DNA of 64,000 nt. It comes from Streptomyces chartreusis. Lineage in GTDB: Bacteria > Actinomycetota > Actinomycetes > Streptomycetales > Streptomycetaceae. Below are positions 54,486 through 64,000 of the stretch, piece by piece. The translations under genes were made by a program, and so were the position numbers. The notes under the pieces were generated by a model, which made no database searches, was not told where the DNA came from, and saw nothing but the letters and a program-made list of their open reading frames with translations. The first letter of the stretch is position 1. Each line of letters opens with the position of its first letter. The DNA lies in NCBI RefSeq assembly GCF_008704715.1, contig NZ_CP023689.1, forward strand, positions 3,100,001-3,164,000, in the 5' to 3' direction.

Positions 54486-56709
54486 CCCGCTGTCGCTCCT
54501 CCTCGGCCAGCACGTCCGCCACCTCGGCGTCCGTCGCGGCGGCCAGCCTCTCATGGGCGGCGCGGGACTCGGGCGGCTCGATGCTGATGCGGGGCATGCG
54601 CCGGTCCAGCCAGCGCGGCAGCCACCAGTTCGCGCCGCCGAGCATGTGCATGAGGGCGGGGACGAGGAGCGTGCGCAGGACGAAGGCGTCCAGGGCGACG
54701 GCTGCGGCCAGCGCGATGCCGAACATGGCGATCACGCGGTCGCCGCTGAGGACGAAGGCGAGGAAGACCGAGATCATGATGACGGCGGCGGAGTTGATCA
54801 CCCGGCTGGTCTCGGCGAGGCCGACCCGGACGGCGCGCCGGTTGTCGCCGGTCTCCAGCCACTCCTCGTACATCCGGCTGACCAGGAAGACCTGGTAGTC
54901 CATCGACAGGCCGAAGAGCACCGAGACCATGATCACCGGCAGGAACGGTTCGATCGGGCCCGCGCGGCCCAGCCCCAGCAGTTCGCTGCCCCAGCCCCAC
55001 TGGAAGATCGCGACGACCACCCCGAAGGCGGCGGCGACGGCGGCCACGTTCATCGCGGCGGCCTTCAGCGGTATGCCGACCGAGCGGAAGGCGAGCAGGA
55101 GCAGCAGACAGCCAAGACCGATGACGACGCCCACGAACAGCGGCAGCTTGCCGACGATCACGTCGGCGAAGTCGTCGTAGCCGGCGGTCATGCCGCCGAC
55201 CTGCACATCGAGCGAGGTGCCGGTCTCGGCGCGGGGCAGGACGTCGCCGCGCAGCCGGTCCACGAGGTCGCTGGTCTGCTGCGACTGCGGGGAGGACTCG
55301 GGTACGACGGTGAGGTACGCGGTGTCGCCGCCGGCGTTGTAGGTCACCGGGGTCACCGACGCGACGCCGTCCGTGTTGCGCAGAGCGGCGTCGAGGTTGT
55401 CCAGGGCGAGCTTGTCGTCGCCGCCGTCGACCTCGGTGACCAGGGTGAGCGGGCCGTTCACGCCGGGTCCGAAGCCGTCGCCGAGGAGGTCGTAGGCCTG
55501 GCGGGTGGTGGCGGTCTGCGGGCCGTTGCCCTGGTCGGAGGTGCCCAGGCGCAGCCCGAGGGTGGGCAGCGCGAGGACCGTGATGACGGCGAGGGCGATG
55601 GCGCCGAGCGCCTTCGGGTGGCGCTCCACGAACGCCGACCAGCGCGCGGCGAACCCGGTGGGCACCTCGGGCTCGGGACCGTGCTCGGCCAGCCGGCGCC
55701 GCTCGCGGCGGCTGAGGGCGCGCATGCCGATGAACGACAGCAGGGCGGGCAGCAGGGTCACGGAGGCGGCGACCGTGAGGACCACGGTCAGCGAGGCGGC
55801 GATCGCGACACCGTTGAGGAAGCTCAGCCTGAGGATCAGCATCCCGAGGAGGGCAATGCACACCGTCGCTCCCGCGAACACCACCGCCCGTCCGGTGGTC
55901 GCCACCGCGTTCGTGATCGACTCGGTGACGGACAGCCCGCGTTTCAGTCCGCGCCGGTGTCTGGTGACGATGAACAGGGCGTAGTCGATGCCCACGCCCA
56001 GCCCGATGAGCATCCCGAGCATCGGCGCGAAGTCGGCCACCGTCATGGCGTGCCCGAGGAGGGCGATGCCGGCGTACGCGGTGCCGACGCTGACCAGGGC
56101 GGTGGCGATGGGCAGCAGGGACGCGGCGAGCGAGCCGAAGGCGAGGAACAGCACGACCGCGGCGACGGCCACGCCGACGATCTCTGCGATGTGCCCGCCG
56201 CTCGACTCGGTGAGTCCGATGGCGCTGCCGCCCAGCTCCACCTGGAGCCCGTCGGTCCCGGCGTCCTTGGCCGTGTCGACGACCGCCTGCGCCTCGCCCT
56301 GGTCGATGTTCTCGGCGCTGTCGTCGAAGGTGACGGTGGCGTACGCCGTGTGCCCGTCCTCGCTGATCTGGGCGGAGCCCGGCTTGTCGTAGGGGCTGCC
56401 GACGGCCGCGACGCCGGGCAGTTCGGCGATCTCGTCCAGGGTCCGCGTCATGGTCTGTTCGACGTCGGTGGCGCGGACGGTGCCGGACGGGGTGTGCCAG
56501 ACGACGGTGTCGCTGTCGCCGCCCAGGCCGGGGAAGCCGTCCTGAAGGAGCTGGGTGGCACGGCCGGACTCGGTGCCCGGGACCTCGTAGTCGTTCGAGT
56601 ACGCGGTGCCCGTCACGGCGGCGGCCGCGGTCACCCCGCCGAAGGCGACGAGCCAGAGCAGTACGGCGACGAGGCGGCGTTGGACACACCAGCGTGCTAG
56701 AGCTGCCAC
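54463..56709 (-). CDS. MMPL family RND-type membrane transporter
   Basis: A 748-residue transporter with 12 predicted membrane helices in two repeats: helix 1 (LVAVLLWLVAFGGVTAAAAV), a periplasmic domain, five helices, cytoplasmic linker with RRERRRLAEHG, helix 7, a second external domain and five more helices. The motifs GLGVGIDYALFIVTRHRRGL and VLFGLSMDYQVFLVSRMYEEW carry the Asp-Tyr pairs typical of proton-driven MmpL proteins. MMPL transporters export lipids or siderophores and take part in cell-envelope assembly; the cargo here is unknown. It is the first gene of the pair with the GNAT gene. Confidence 0.9.
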   Translation of the reverse strand: MAALARWCVQRRLVAVLLWLVAFGGVTAAAAVTGTAYSNDYEVPGTESGRATQLLQDGFPGLGGDSDTVVWHTPSGTVRATDVEQTMTRTLDEIAELPGVAAVGSPYDKPGSAQISEDGHTAYATVTFDDSAENIDQGEAQAVVDTAKDAGTDGLQVELGGSAIGLTESSGGHIAEIVGVAVAAVVLFLAFGSLAASLLPIATALVSVGTAYAGIALLGHAMTVADFAPMLGMLIGLGVGIDYALFIVTRHRRGLKRGLSVTESITNAVATTGRAVVFAGATVCIALLGMLILRLSFLNGVAIAASLTVVLTVAASVTLLPALLSFIGMRALSRRERRRLAEHGPEPEVPTGFAARWSAFVERHPKALGAIALAVITVLALPTLGLRLGTSDQGNGPQTATTRQAYDLLGDGFGPGVNGPLTLVTEVDGGDDKLALDNLDAALRNTDGVASVTPVTYNAGGDTAYLTVVPESSPQSQQTSDLVDRLRGDVLPRAETGTSLDVQVGGMTAGYDDFADVIVGKLPLFVGVVIGLGCLLLLLAFRSVGIPLKAAAMNVAAVAAAFGVVVAIFQWGWGSELLGLGRAGPIEPFLPVIMVSVLFGLSMDYQVFLVSRMYEEWLETGDNRRAVRVGLAETSRVINSAAVIMISVFLAFVLSGDRVIAMFGIALAAAVALDAFVLRTLLVPALMHMLGGANWWLPRWLDRRMPRISIEPPESRAAHERLAAATDAEVADVLAEEERQRDVRDIAG

Positions 56710-56921
56710 GAACGTGCTCCCGGGGGGCGATTTATGGATCTTTGACCGGGATCAGTTGTTCAGGGAGTGAACAGCCCGCAAAGAACGCATGAGCGATGTG
56801 AAGCAAACTCTCGCAGGCGGGAGAGATCGTTTGCCCTGTTCGTGGGGTTATTCACAGGAGTGGGAGGCAGATCACAGGACAGTAACGGCCACTCTGTCGT
56901 TGCCGAGTGGCAACTGTCACA

Positions 56922-57305
56922 TCAGTCGAACTGGTCCCCGAGCGCCATCACCATCACTCCGGCCACGAGCACCCACAGGGCTCGCCGGGTGCGCCCCCGG
57001 GAGCCGAGGAACGCGGCGAACGCACAGAAGCCGGCCCCGAAGGCATAGGCGGCCGGGACGAGCGCCGGAGCCGAGCCCGTGACCCGCAGCACCGCGGCGG
57101 CCAGCCCGGCGAGAGCCAGCAACGCCCCGCTCCCGGCGGCCGTCCAGCGGGCCCGCCGCGCCACGTCCTCCGGATCGTCGAGGTCCTCAAGATCCTCAAG
57201 GTTCTCGATCCCCTCGACGTCCTCGACGTCCTCGACGTCCTGGCCACTCTCGGCGTGCTGCTCCTCCCCCGTTTCGGATATCTCGGAATCACCGCGTCCA
57301 CTCAT
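56922..57305 (-). CDS. Small two- to three-helix membrane protein with acidic repeat
   Basis: A 127-residue protein with start MSGRGDSEISETGEEQHAES at 57305. Residues 22-50 are an acidic low-complexity repeat (DVEDVEDVEGIENLEDLEDL) encoded by a 9-bp DNA repeat. The C-terminal 75 residues hold about three hydrophobic helices (GSGALLALAGLAAAVLRVTG, LVPAAYAFGAGFCAFAAFLG, ALWVLVAGVMVMALG). No family was recognised. It is divergent from the methyltransferase gene and downstream of nothing on its strand within 1 kb. Confidence 0.68.
   Translation of the reverse strand: MSGRGDSEISETGEEQHAESGQDVEDVEDVEGIENLEDLEDLDDPEDVARRARWTAAGSGALLALAGLAAAVLRVTGSAPALVPAAYAFGAGFCAFAAFLGSRGRTRRALWVLVAGVMVMALGDQFD
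57178..57241. repeat. 9-bp coding repeat (gacgtcctc type)
   Basis: About seven copies of a nine-base unit, including three adjacent cgacgtcct-type perfect copies and degenerate aggtcctca/agatcctca copies, encode VED/LED/IEN triplets in the membrane protein's acidic tail. The repeat length could vary between strains without a frameshift. Confidence 0.75.
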
Positions 57306-57431
57306 GGCGGGCGAGCGTAGCGCGTCGGGCGGCACGCCGCCGCCGACCTGGGCAGGCGCATGGTTTGAGCGTCGGACCGAGCTCCTCCGTATCCCTTTCC
57401 GCTGCCCCGGACTCAAGGAGCCCGTTCACCG

Positions 57432-58238
57432 ATGCCAGACATCACCCCGAGGACCTCGGACGAGGATCTCGCCAAGCGGCTGGCCCACCCCGGCCACCCG
57501 CGCAGTAACAGCTACGACCCCCGCTGGGTCGTCGAGAACCAGATGGGCCCCAACGCCCTCTGGCTGCTGGAGTGGCTGGCCCCCGCCCTCGGCCTGGACG
57601 CCCTGCGCCCGGGCGCCCGTGTCCTGGACCTGGGCTGCGGCCGGGCGATGACCTCCGTCTTCCTGGCCAGGGAGTACGACGCCCAGGTCACCGCCGCCGA
57701 CCTGTGGATCGAGCCCGACGACAACGCCCGGCGCGTCGCGGAGGCCGGCTTCGCCGACCGGGTGCTGCCGGTGCGCGTCGAGGCGCACGACCTGCCGTTC
57801 GCCGAGGGCGGCTTCGACACGATCGTGAGCGTCGACGCGTATCAGTACTTCGGCACCGACGATCTCTATCTGCCCACGCTCACCCGGCTGTTGAAGCCGG
57901 GCGGCCGGATCGGCGTCGTCGTGCCCGCGCTGCGCGAGGAGCCGGACGGCCTCGAACCGCCGGAGCACCTCGCGCCGTGGTGGGAGCCCGACTACTGGTG
58001 CTTCCACTCCGCGAACTGGTGGCGCCGCCATTGGACCCGCAGCGGGGCCGTCGAGGTCGAGGCCGCCGACTGGCTGGAGGACGGCTGGCGCGACTGGCTG
58101 CTGTGGTGCGAGGTGATCGCCGAGGAGAGCCCGGAGGAGTTCCACCGCACGATGGCCCGCCGGGTAGGCGAGATGGTGCGGCGGGACGAGGGCCGCGCGC
58201 TGGGCTTCGTACGGCTGGTGGGCCGCCGCGTCGGATGA
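57432..58238 (+). CDS. SAM-dependent methyltransferase
   Basis: A 268-residue class I methyltransferase. Motif I is VLDLGCGRAMTSVFLAREYD (about residues 64-83), followed by VTAADLWIEPDDN, the post-motif DLPFAEGGFDTIVSVDAYQYFGTD and LTRLLKPGGRIGVVVPALRE. The C-terminal WEPDYWCFHSANWWRRHWTR aromatic stretch suggests a particular substrate pocket. It resembles Streptomyces proteins annotated as methyltransferase-11 (UbiE-like) without known substrate. It stands alone and ends at a strong convergent terminator. Confidence 0.85.
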   Translation: MPDITPRTSDEDLAKRLAHPGHPRSNSYDPRWVVENQMGPNALWLLEWLAPALGLDALRPGARVLDLGCGRAMTSVFLAREYDAQVTAADLWIEPDDNARRVAEAGFADRVLPVRVEAHDLPFAEGGFDTIVSVDAYQYFGTDDLYLPTLTRLLKPGGRIGVVVPALREEPDGLEPPEHLAPWWEPDYWCFHSANWWRRHWTRSGAVEVEAADWLEDGWRDWLLWCEVIAEESPEEFHRTMARRVGEMVRRDEGRALGFVRLVGRRVG

Positions 58239-58242
58239 CGCG

Positions 58243-58280
58243 CCGAGGGGGACGCATCACGGTCGATGCGTCCCCCTCGG
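58243..58280. terminator. Bidirectional terminator, methyltransferase / gatB
   Basis: A perfect 16-bp stem (ccgagggggacgcatc and complement) with a 6-base loop lies between the convergent stops. Confidence 0.82.
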
Positions 58281-58297
58281 GGTGTACGGCTAGCGGG

Positions 58298-59812
58298 TCA
58301 GCCCTCGCTGACGCCCAGCTTCTCAAGGATCAGCTCCTTGACGCGGGCCGCGTCGGCCTGACCCCGGGTCGCCTTCATGACCGCGCCGACCAGGGCGCCG
58401 GCCGCGGCGACCTTGCCGGAGCGGATCTTGTCGGCGATGCCCGGGTTGCCGGCGATGGCCTCGTCGACGGCGGCACCCAGGGCGCCCTCGTCGGAGACGA
58501 CCTTCAGACCGCGCTTGTCGACGACCTCGTCCGGGGCACCCTCGCCCGCGAGGACGCCCTCGATGACCTGACGGGCCAGCTTGTCGTTCAGGTCGCCCTT
58601 CGAGACCAGCTCGGAGACACGGGCGACCTCGACCGGCGTGATGGCCAGCTCGTCCAGCGACCTGCCCGACTCGTTGGCGCTGCGCGCCAGTTCACCCATC
58701 CACCACTTGCGGGCGGAGGCGGCGTCGGCACCGGCGTCGATCGTGGCGACGATCGGGTCCAGGGCACCGGCGTTGAGGATCGCCTGCATGTCGAGGGCGG
58801 TGATGCCCCACTCGGCGAGGAGCCGGGTACGACGGGCCAGCGGCATCTCGGGCAGGGCTGCCCTGATCTCCTCGACCCACTCGCGCGAGGGGGCCACCGG
58901 AACGAGGTCCGGCTCGGGGAAGTACCGGTAGTCCTCGGCCTCCTCCTTCACGCGGCCCGAGGTCGTCGACCCGGTGTCCTCGTGGAAGTGGCGGGTCTCC
59001 TGGATGATCGTGCCGCCGGACGACAGCACGGCCGCGTGCCGCTGGATCTCGAAGCGGGCCGCGCGCTCCACGGACCGCAGCGAGTTGACGTTCTTCGTCT
59101 CCGAGCGGGTGCCGAACTTCTCGGTGCCGTTCGGGCGCAGCGACAGGTTCACGTCGCAGCGCATCTGGCCCATCTCCATACGGGCCTCGGAGACACCGAG
59201 CGCCCGGATGAGCTCGCGCAGCTCACGGACGTACGCCTTCGCCACCTCGGGGGCACGCTCGCCCGCGCCCTCGATCGGCTTGGTGACGATCTCGATGAGC
59301 GGGATACCGGCGCGGTTGTAGTCCAGCAGCGAGTGCGAGGCGCCGTGGATACGGCCCGTCGCGCCGCCGACGTGCGTCGACTTGCCGGTGTCCTCCTCCA
59401 TGTGGGCGCGCTCGATCTCCACGCGGAAGGTCTCGCCGTCCTCCAGCTGCACGTCGAGGAAGCCGTTGAAGGCGATCGGCTCGTCGTACTGGGAGGTCTG
59501 GAAGTTCTTCGGCATGTCCGGATAGAAGTAGTTCTTCCGGGCGAAGCGGCACCACTCGGCGATCTCGCAGTTCAGCGCGAGACCGATCTTGATCGCGGAC
59601 TCGACGCCGGTCGCGTTGACGACCGGGAGCGCGCCGGGCAGGCCGAGGCAGGTCGGGCAGGTCTGCGTGTTGGCGTCCTGACCGAGGGCGGTCGAACAGC
59701 CGCAGAACATCTTGGTCTTGGTGCCGAGTTCGACATGGACCTCGAGGCCCATGACGGGGTCGTACGACGCGAGAGCGTCCTCGTACGACACCAGGTCGGT
59801 CGTGGTGGTCAC
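58298..59812 (-). CDS. gatB: Aspartyl/glutamyl-tRNA amidotransferase subunit B
   Basis: A 504-residue subunit of the GatCAB transamidosome, which corrects Glu-tRNA(Gln) and Asp-tRNA(Asn). It contains the catalytic kinase-like core: [20 protein letters not shown], the zinc-type cysteines (C-G-C and C-P-T-C in [11 protein letters not shown]), [14 protein letters not shown] and the C-terminal tail/YqeY-like tRNA-binding domain (about 400-504). Length is normal. It is last in the gatC-gatA-(79-aa ORF)-gatB cluster, 15 bp downstream of the small gene. Confidence 0.95.
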   Translation of the reverse strand: MTTTTDLVSYEDALASYDPVMGLEVHVELGTKTKMFCGCSTALGQDANTQTCPTCLGLPGALPVVNATGVESAIKIGLALNCEIAEWCRFARKNYFYPDMPKNFQTSQYDEPIAFNGFLDVQLEDGETFRVEIERAHMEEDTGKSTHVGGATGRIHGASHSLLDYNRAGIPLIEIVTKPIEGAGERAPEVAKAYVRELRELIRALGVSEARMEMGQMRCDVNLSLRPNGTEKFGTRSETKNVNSLRSVERAARFEIQRHAAVLSSGGTIIQETRHFHEDTGSTTSGRVKEEAEDYRYFPEPDLVPVAPSREWVEEIRAALPEMPLARRTRLLAEWGITALDMQAILNAGALDPIVATIDAGADAASARKWWMGELARSANESGRSLDELAITPVEVARVSELVSKGDLNDKLARQVIEGVLAGEGAPDEVVDKRGLKVVSDEGALGAAVDEAIAGNPGIADKIRSGKVAAAGALVGAVMKATRGQADAARVKELILEKLGVSEG

Positions 59813-59827
59813 GGTGAAACTTCCCTC

Positions 59828-60063
59828 TCAGCCGAGCAGGACGTCGTCGTCGCCCAGCCGCTTCAGCTCGCGGTAGAGGATGGCGAGGCCGGTGGCGATG
59901 GCGGCGGCGGACACGGCGGCGTCGATCAGGCGCAGCGTGTCGCTCTCCGTGCGGGCCTTCTTGGCCTGCTTGGCGACGCTGACCGCACCGAACGCGGTGG
60001 TGGCCATGGACAGGTACAGACCGGACTTGGACTTCTTGAAGTCCTTGGCCTTCGACAGCTTGC

Positions 60064-60067
<4 letters not shown>
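59828..60067 (-). CDS. Small membrane-type protein between gatA and gatB (79 aa)
   Basis: A 79-residue protein starting from a GTG that overlaps the gatA stop (GTGA), so it is translationally coupled to gatA. It reads [40 protein letters not shown], then a hydrophobic helix [20 protein letters not shown]. The N-terminus is strongly basic, and one (perhaps two weak) hydrophobic segments are seen. It is not part of the known GatCAB complex. I recall such a gene at this position in other Streptomyces. Function unknown; the tight coupling suggests a role tied to the amidotransferase or simple hitch-hiking. Confidence 0.78.
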
Positions 60068-61557
<1,490 letters not shown>

Positions 61558-61562
61558 GGCGA

Positions 61563-61859
61563 TTAGTCCTCCCCCAGGATCTGCGGCACCTTGAAACGCT
61601 GCTGCTCCTGGGCCGGGGCGCCGGAGAGCGCCTGCTCGGGGGTGAGCGACGGACGGACCTCGTCCGCCCGCATGACGTTCGTCAGCGGGAGCGGGTGCGA
61701 GGTCGGCGGTACGTCTTGGTCGGCGACCTCACTGACGCGTGCGACCGCGCCGATGATGTCGTCCAGCTGTCCCGCGAAGTGCTCGAGCTCTTCGGGCTTC
61801 AGCTCCAGACGCGCCAGCCGGGCGAGGTGGGCGACCTCCTCGCGCGTGATGCCAGGCAT
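61563..61859 (-). CDS. gatC: Aspartyl/glutamyl-tRNA amidotransferase subunit C
   Basis: A 98-residue subunit: [20 protein letters not shown] at the N-terminus (two helices that wrap around GatA) and the loop [23 protein letters not shown]. Normal length for GatC. It is the first gene of the gat cluster; the 97-bp gap upstream holds its promoter. Confidence 0.95.
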   Translation of the reverse strand: MPGITREEVAHLARLARLELKPEELEHFAGQLDDIIGAVARVSEVADQDVPPTSHPLPLTNVMRADEVRPSLTPEQALSGAPAQEQQRFKVPQILGED

Positions 61860-61956
61860 GCAGCGATCCTCTGGGGTGAGAGTTTGTGGTTTGGGGCCAA
61901 TCCTATGGGGCGGGGAGCGATGGCCGTTAAACGGTTTCCCCGCCCCGCCCTCGTGG

Positions 61957-62451
61957 TCACCCGCGGCGCCCGTCCCAGACCTCGCTCCTCATGAAGTGGT
62001 TGTCGTAGCGGTCCTGCACCTCCAGCAGGCTCTCCACGGTGGCCTCGCCCAGCGCGATGCGCTGGAGGTGGCGGAAGTACTCGAAGCGCTCGACGCCCGG
62101 CGTGATGACGATGAGCAGGTCGGCGTCGGCGCCCGGTACGGCGGCGAAGGCGTGCGGTTTGCCGGGCGGCACCACGACCAGGTCGCCGGGGCCCGCGGTG
62201 ACGACGTCGTCGCCGGAGAGGATCTCGGCGGCGCCGTCGAGCAGGAAGAACATCTCGGCGGAGTTGTCGTGCCAGTGCGGTTTGGCGCCGTCCGCGCCGC
62301 CGGTGAGCGTGACGCGCTGGGTGGACAGCGCGCCTCCGGTGTGGCTGCTGTCGGCCAGCAGGCGGACGGTGGTGGGCGCCCGGCCGACGAGCTCGGCCTC
62401 CGCCGCACGGACGATCACGGACTCGTCGAACTTCGGAACGAACAGCGACAT
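61957..62451 (-). CDS. Cupin-domain protein
   Basis: A 164-residue single-domain cupin. The metal-site motif 1 is [22 protein letters not shown] (His-x-His and Glu; the usual G...HxH...E...G) and motif 2 is [17 protein letters not shown] (with PPGxPHxF). The C-terminal [18 protein letters not shown] and [11 protein letters not shown] are common in small-molecule-binding cupins. Function unknown; homologues include dioxygenases and isomerases, and many have no shown activity. The 37-bp gap to the DUF4267 gene suggests co-transcription. Confidence 0.8.
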   Translation of the reverse strand: MSLFVPKFDESVIVRAAEAELVGRAPTTVRLLADSSHTGGALSTQRVTLTGGADGAKPHWHDNSAEMFFLLDGAAEILSGDDVVTAGPGDLVVVPPGKPHAFAAVPGADADLLIVITPGVERFEYFRHLQRIALGEATVESLLEVQDRYDNHFMRSEVWDGRRG

Positions 62452-62488
62452 GTCTCGAACCCCCGGTGCGAGATCGGTGTTGGCGTGC

Positions 62489-62860
62489 TCAGACGAGGAA
62501 CAACAGGACGGCGCTGCTGAGGACGACGACCGCCGTGGCGAAGTGGATCCCGAAGGCCGTCGCCTTCGCGCCGCCGTTGCGCAGCACTATCAGTGTGTCG
62601 AAGAGCGGGACGAGTGCCACGGCGAGCATGAACCAGGCCTCCGCACGGGCGCTGACGAAGAACAGCAGCACCAGTCCCACCACGCCGAAGGTGCCGTCCC
62701 GCAGGCCCTTGACGGAGAGATAGGCGCCGGCGTCGCCCTCCGGCCGGGCCGGGACGCCGTAGCCGGTGGCGGCGGAGGCGGGCTGGAGCAGGAACCGGTA
62801 GCCGAGGAACAGGCAGAACAGGTTGAGGACGACGGCCAGGGTGTACGCGGTCACGGTCAT
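62489..62860 (-). CDS. DUF4267 small membrane protein
   Basis: A 123-residue protein with four hydrophobic helices: AYTLAVVLNLFCLFLGYRFLL, GLRDGTFGVVGLVLLFFVSA, AWFMLAVALVPLFDTLIVLR and ATAFGIHFATAVVVLSSAVLLFLV. The loop GVPARPEGDAGAYLSVKGLRDG is characteristic of DUF4267. It is divergent from a TetR gene, and two perfect copies of the TetR operator lie in the 87-bp gap. It is therefore the likely main target of that repressor. Molecular role unknown. Confidence 0.85.
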   Translation of the reverse strand: MTVTAYTLAVVLNLFCLFLGYRFLLQPASAATGYGVPARPEGDAGAYLSVKGLRDGTFGVVGLVLLFFVSARAEAWFMLAVALVPLFDTLIVLRNGGAKATAFGIHFATAVVVLSSAVLLFLV

Positions 62861-62874
62861 GACTTGACTCCTCG

Positions 62875-62937
62875 CTAGCACTGCTAGGGACAAGAGCGAA
62901 GCTAGCAGAGCATCGACAGATGCGCTAGCACTGCTAG
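62875..62937. promoter_or_regulatory. Paired perfect operators CTAGCACTGCTAG
   Basis: Two identical 13-bp perfect palindromes (62875-62887 and 62925-62937) lie 50 bp apart, with a half-site CTAGCA at 62902-62907 between them. They flank the divergent start sites of the DUF4267 and TetR genes. Confidence 0.85.
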
Positions 62938-62947
62938 AATTCCTGGC

Positions 62948-63535
62948 ATGACGATCCAGACGCGCAAGGAGCGCGAACGAGCGGAACGCGAGCGGCTCAT
63001 CGTCACGGCCGCACGGGAACTCGCGGAGTCGGAGGGCTGGGACGCGGTGACGACCCGCCGCCTCGCGGCGGAGATCGAGTACAGCCAGCCCGTCCTCTAC
63101 AGCCACTTCAAGGGCAAGGACGCGATCATGGCGGCGGTGGCCGTACAGGGCTGCGCCGACCTCGCGGACGAACTGCTCGCGGCCCGTACGGCGGCGAAGG
63201 GCACCCGCGCGGCGCTGACGGCGGTGGGCGAGACGTACACGTCCTTCGGCCGACGCCGACCGGCGCTGTACGACGCCATGTTCACGTACCGGGTGGATCT
63301 GCCGTTCGCCACGGACGAGGCCCCGGAGCCGCTGAAGCGGGCCTTCGGGGAGCTCGCGGCGGCGGTGGAGCCGATCGCCGGGGTGGGCGAGGACCTGGGG
63401 GTGCTGACGGAGACGTACTGGGCGGGGCTGCACGGTCTGGTGACCCTGATGCGCAGCGGGCGGCTACCCGAGAGGGATCATGAGCAGAGGCTGGCGCTGC
63501 TGATCGGACACTTCACGGCGGACGCGAGCCGCTGA
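62948..63535 (+). CDS. TetR family repressor (WHG-type ligand domain)
   Basis: A 195-residue regulator. The HTH domain is TIQTRKERERAERERLIVTA then VTTRRLAAEIEYSQPVLYSHFKGKDAIMAAV. The ligand domain contains EPIAGVGEDLGVLTETYWAGLHGLVTL, with the W-x-G-L-H-G-L stretch typical of TetR_C_33/WHG members. The second of two perfect operators ends 11 bases before its ATG, giving tight autorepression, and the first lies beside the divergent DUF4267 gene. The inducer is unknown. Confidence 0.9.
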   Translation: MTIQTRKERERAERERLIVTAARELAESEGWDAVTTRRLAAEIEYSQPVLYSHFKGKDAIMAAVAVQGCADLADELLAARTAAKGTRAALTAVGETYTSFGRRRPALYDAMFTYRVDLPFATDEAPEPLKRAFGELAAAVEPIAGVGEDLGVLTETYWAGLHGLVTLMRSGRLPERDHEQRLALLIGHFTADASR

Positions 63536-63542
63536 ACAGATC

Positions 63543-63598
63543 GGCTGGCGGCTGGCGGCTGGCGGCTGGCGGCTGGCGGCTGGCGGCTGGCGGCTGGA
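63543..63598. repeat. 7-bp tandem repeat (ggctggc) x 8
   Basis: Seven perfect copies and one near copy (ggctgga) of ggctggc begin 8 bases after the TetR stop. It is a microsatellite-like tract and is not CRISPR. Confidence 0.9.
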
Positions 63599-63608
63599 CA
63601 ACGCCCTC

Positions 63609-63651
63609 AGGGGCGCGGGGAACTGCGCGACCCGCCACGACGGCGCCGCAG
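63609..63651. repeat. Dispersed GC-rich repeat, copy 2
   Basis: A 43-bp element aligned without gaps to 27538-27580 (5 differences by eye). It lies just after the tandem repeat, in the convergent gap between the TetR gene and the EAL-protein gene. Confidence 0.65.
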
Positions 63652-63713
63652 CCACCCACCACCCCTCGCGGCACCCGGCACTCAGCACCGAGTACCCGGC
63701 ACTGGCAGGAGAC

Positions 63714-64000
63714 CTACTCCGCGGCAGGCAGTGCCGCGCGCGGCCGCTGCCAGCCGCGCGACCCGCGCGCAAGCAGCCATGCCGTGGCCTCCTCCGGCGG
63801 CATCGCGGCGGCCACCAGCCAGCCCTGTACGGCGTCGCAGCGCAGGTCGCGCAGCCGCTCCCAGGTCTCGTCGTCCTCGACGCCCTCGGCGACCACGAGC
63901 AGGCCCAGCGAGTGCGCCAGATCGACGGTGCAGCGCACGATCTCGGCGTCCTCGTTGTCCACCGCGAGCCGGGCCACGAACGACCGGTCGATCTTCAGCT
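63714..64000 (-). CDS. rmdB: RmdB-like EAL-domain protein, C-terminal part
   Basis: The window ends inside this gene; 95 residues are visible, from LKIDRSFVARLAVDNEDAEI to the stop. They contain the EAL phosphodiesterase motifs K-I-D-R-S and VVAEGVEDDETWERL, then QGWLVAAAMPPEEATAWLLARG. Unlike the cdgC-like gene, these late EAL motifs are intact, so it probably hydrolyses cyclic di-GMP. From memory, S. coelicolor has the GGDEF-EAL protein RmdB (SCO5495) at this position. The GGDEF and EAL starts are outside the window. Confidence 0.8.
   Translation of the reverse strand, partial: LKIDRSFVARLAVDNEDAEIVRCTVDLAHSLGLLVVAEGVEDDETWERLRDLRCDAVQGWLVAAAMPPEEATAWLLARGSRGWQRPRAALPAAE

Noticed and set aside
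63543..63598. Tandem repeat as a CRISPR array.
   Set aside because: Units are 7 bp with no spacers and no cas genes are present.

Overview
The window is very high-GC actinobacterial chromosome with dense genes, frequent GTG/TTG starts, many small conserved proteins and Tat/lipoprotein exports. Gene content and order indicate Streptomyces: a conservon CvnD tail, pccB-accE, cimA, ilvE-leuB, split rocA/proline dehydrogenase, serA, ilvBNC, a CdgC-like GGDEF protein, gatCAB and an RmdB-like EAL tail. From memory, this resembles the S. coelicolor SCO5495-SCO5544 core interval; no search was run. No tRNA, rRNA, CRISPR array, insertion sequence or prophage was seen.

Layout. 1-5.6 kb: end of cvnD, acyl-CoA carboxylase beta and epsilon subunits, an exported family 8 polysaccharide lyase and a YceI protein. 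5.6-9.6 kb: a YdeI-like protein, a TetR/EamA pair with twin operators, a chloramphenicol-efflux-like MFS protein and a small gene broken by an in-frame TGA. 9.7-14.4 kb: secreted trypsin, a Gly-rich membrane protein and a GH30-CBM13 glycosidase. 14.4-17.6 kb: cimA behind an apparent attenuator, then a secreted beta-propeller protein. 17.7-23.4 kb: a urease-like/agmatine deiminase/TetR operon divergent from an NCS1 permease. 23.3-27.5 kb: ilvE, leuB and an exported purple-acid-phosphatase-like enzyme. 27.6-32.9 kb: small proteins, an AAC(2')-like acetyltransferase and the proline catabolic genes with a divergent PucR regulator. 32.9-36.8 kb: a FAD monooxygenase, TetR and 14-TM MFS exporter around four contiguous 13-bp repeats. 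36.8-42.4 kb: serA, ilvC, ilvN and ilvB with a clear leader-peptide attenuator. 42.4-53.9 kb: cdgC-like gene, dehydrogenase, aldo/keto reductase, sugar-dehydrogenase lipoprotein, large LuxR (LAL) regulator and small proteins. 53.9-57.3 kb: GNAT and MMPL genes and a membrane protein with an acidic repeat. 57.4-61.9 kb: a methyltransferase and gatC-gatA-small protein-gatB. 61.9-64 kb: cupin, DUF4267 and TetR genes with paired perfect operators, tandem repeats, and the C-terminus of an EAL protein.

How it fits together. Branched-chain amino acid synthesis dominates (cimA, ilvE, leuB, ilvBNC). Two of these transcripts carry leader peptides rich in the relevant amino acids upstream of terminator hairpins: MRTRILVLGKRVG before ilvB, and a less certain MIIGSRRAGPQ before cimA. 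The least explained module is the urease-like/agmatine deiminase/TetR/permease cluster. It keeps nearly all urease catalytic residues, lacks local maturation genes, and has one perfect 17-bp operator-like palindrome in its divergent promoter. Several TetR genes have readable operators beside them.
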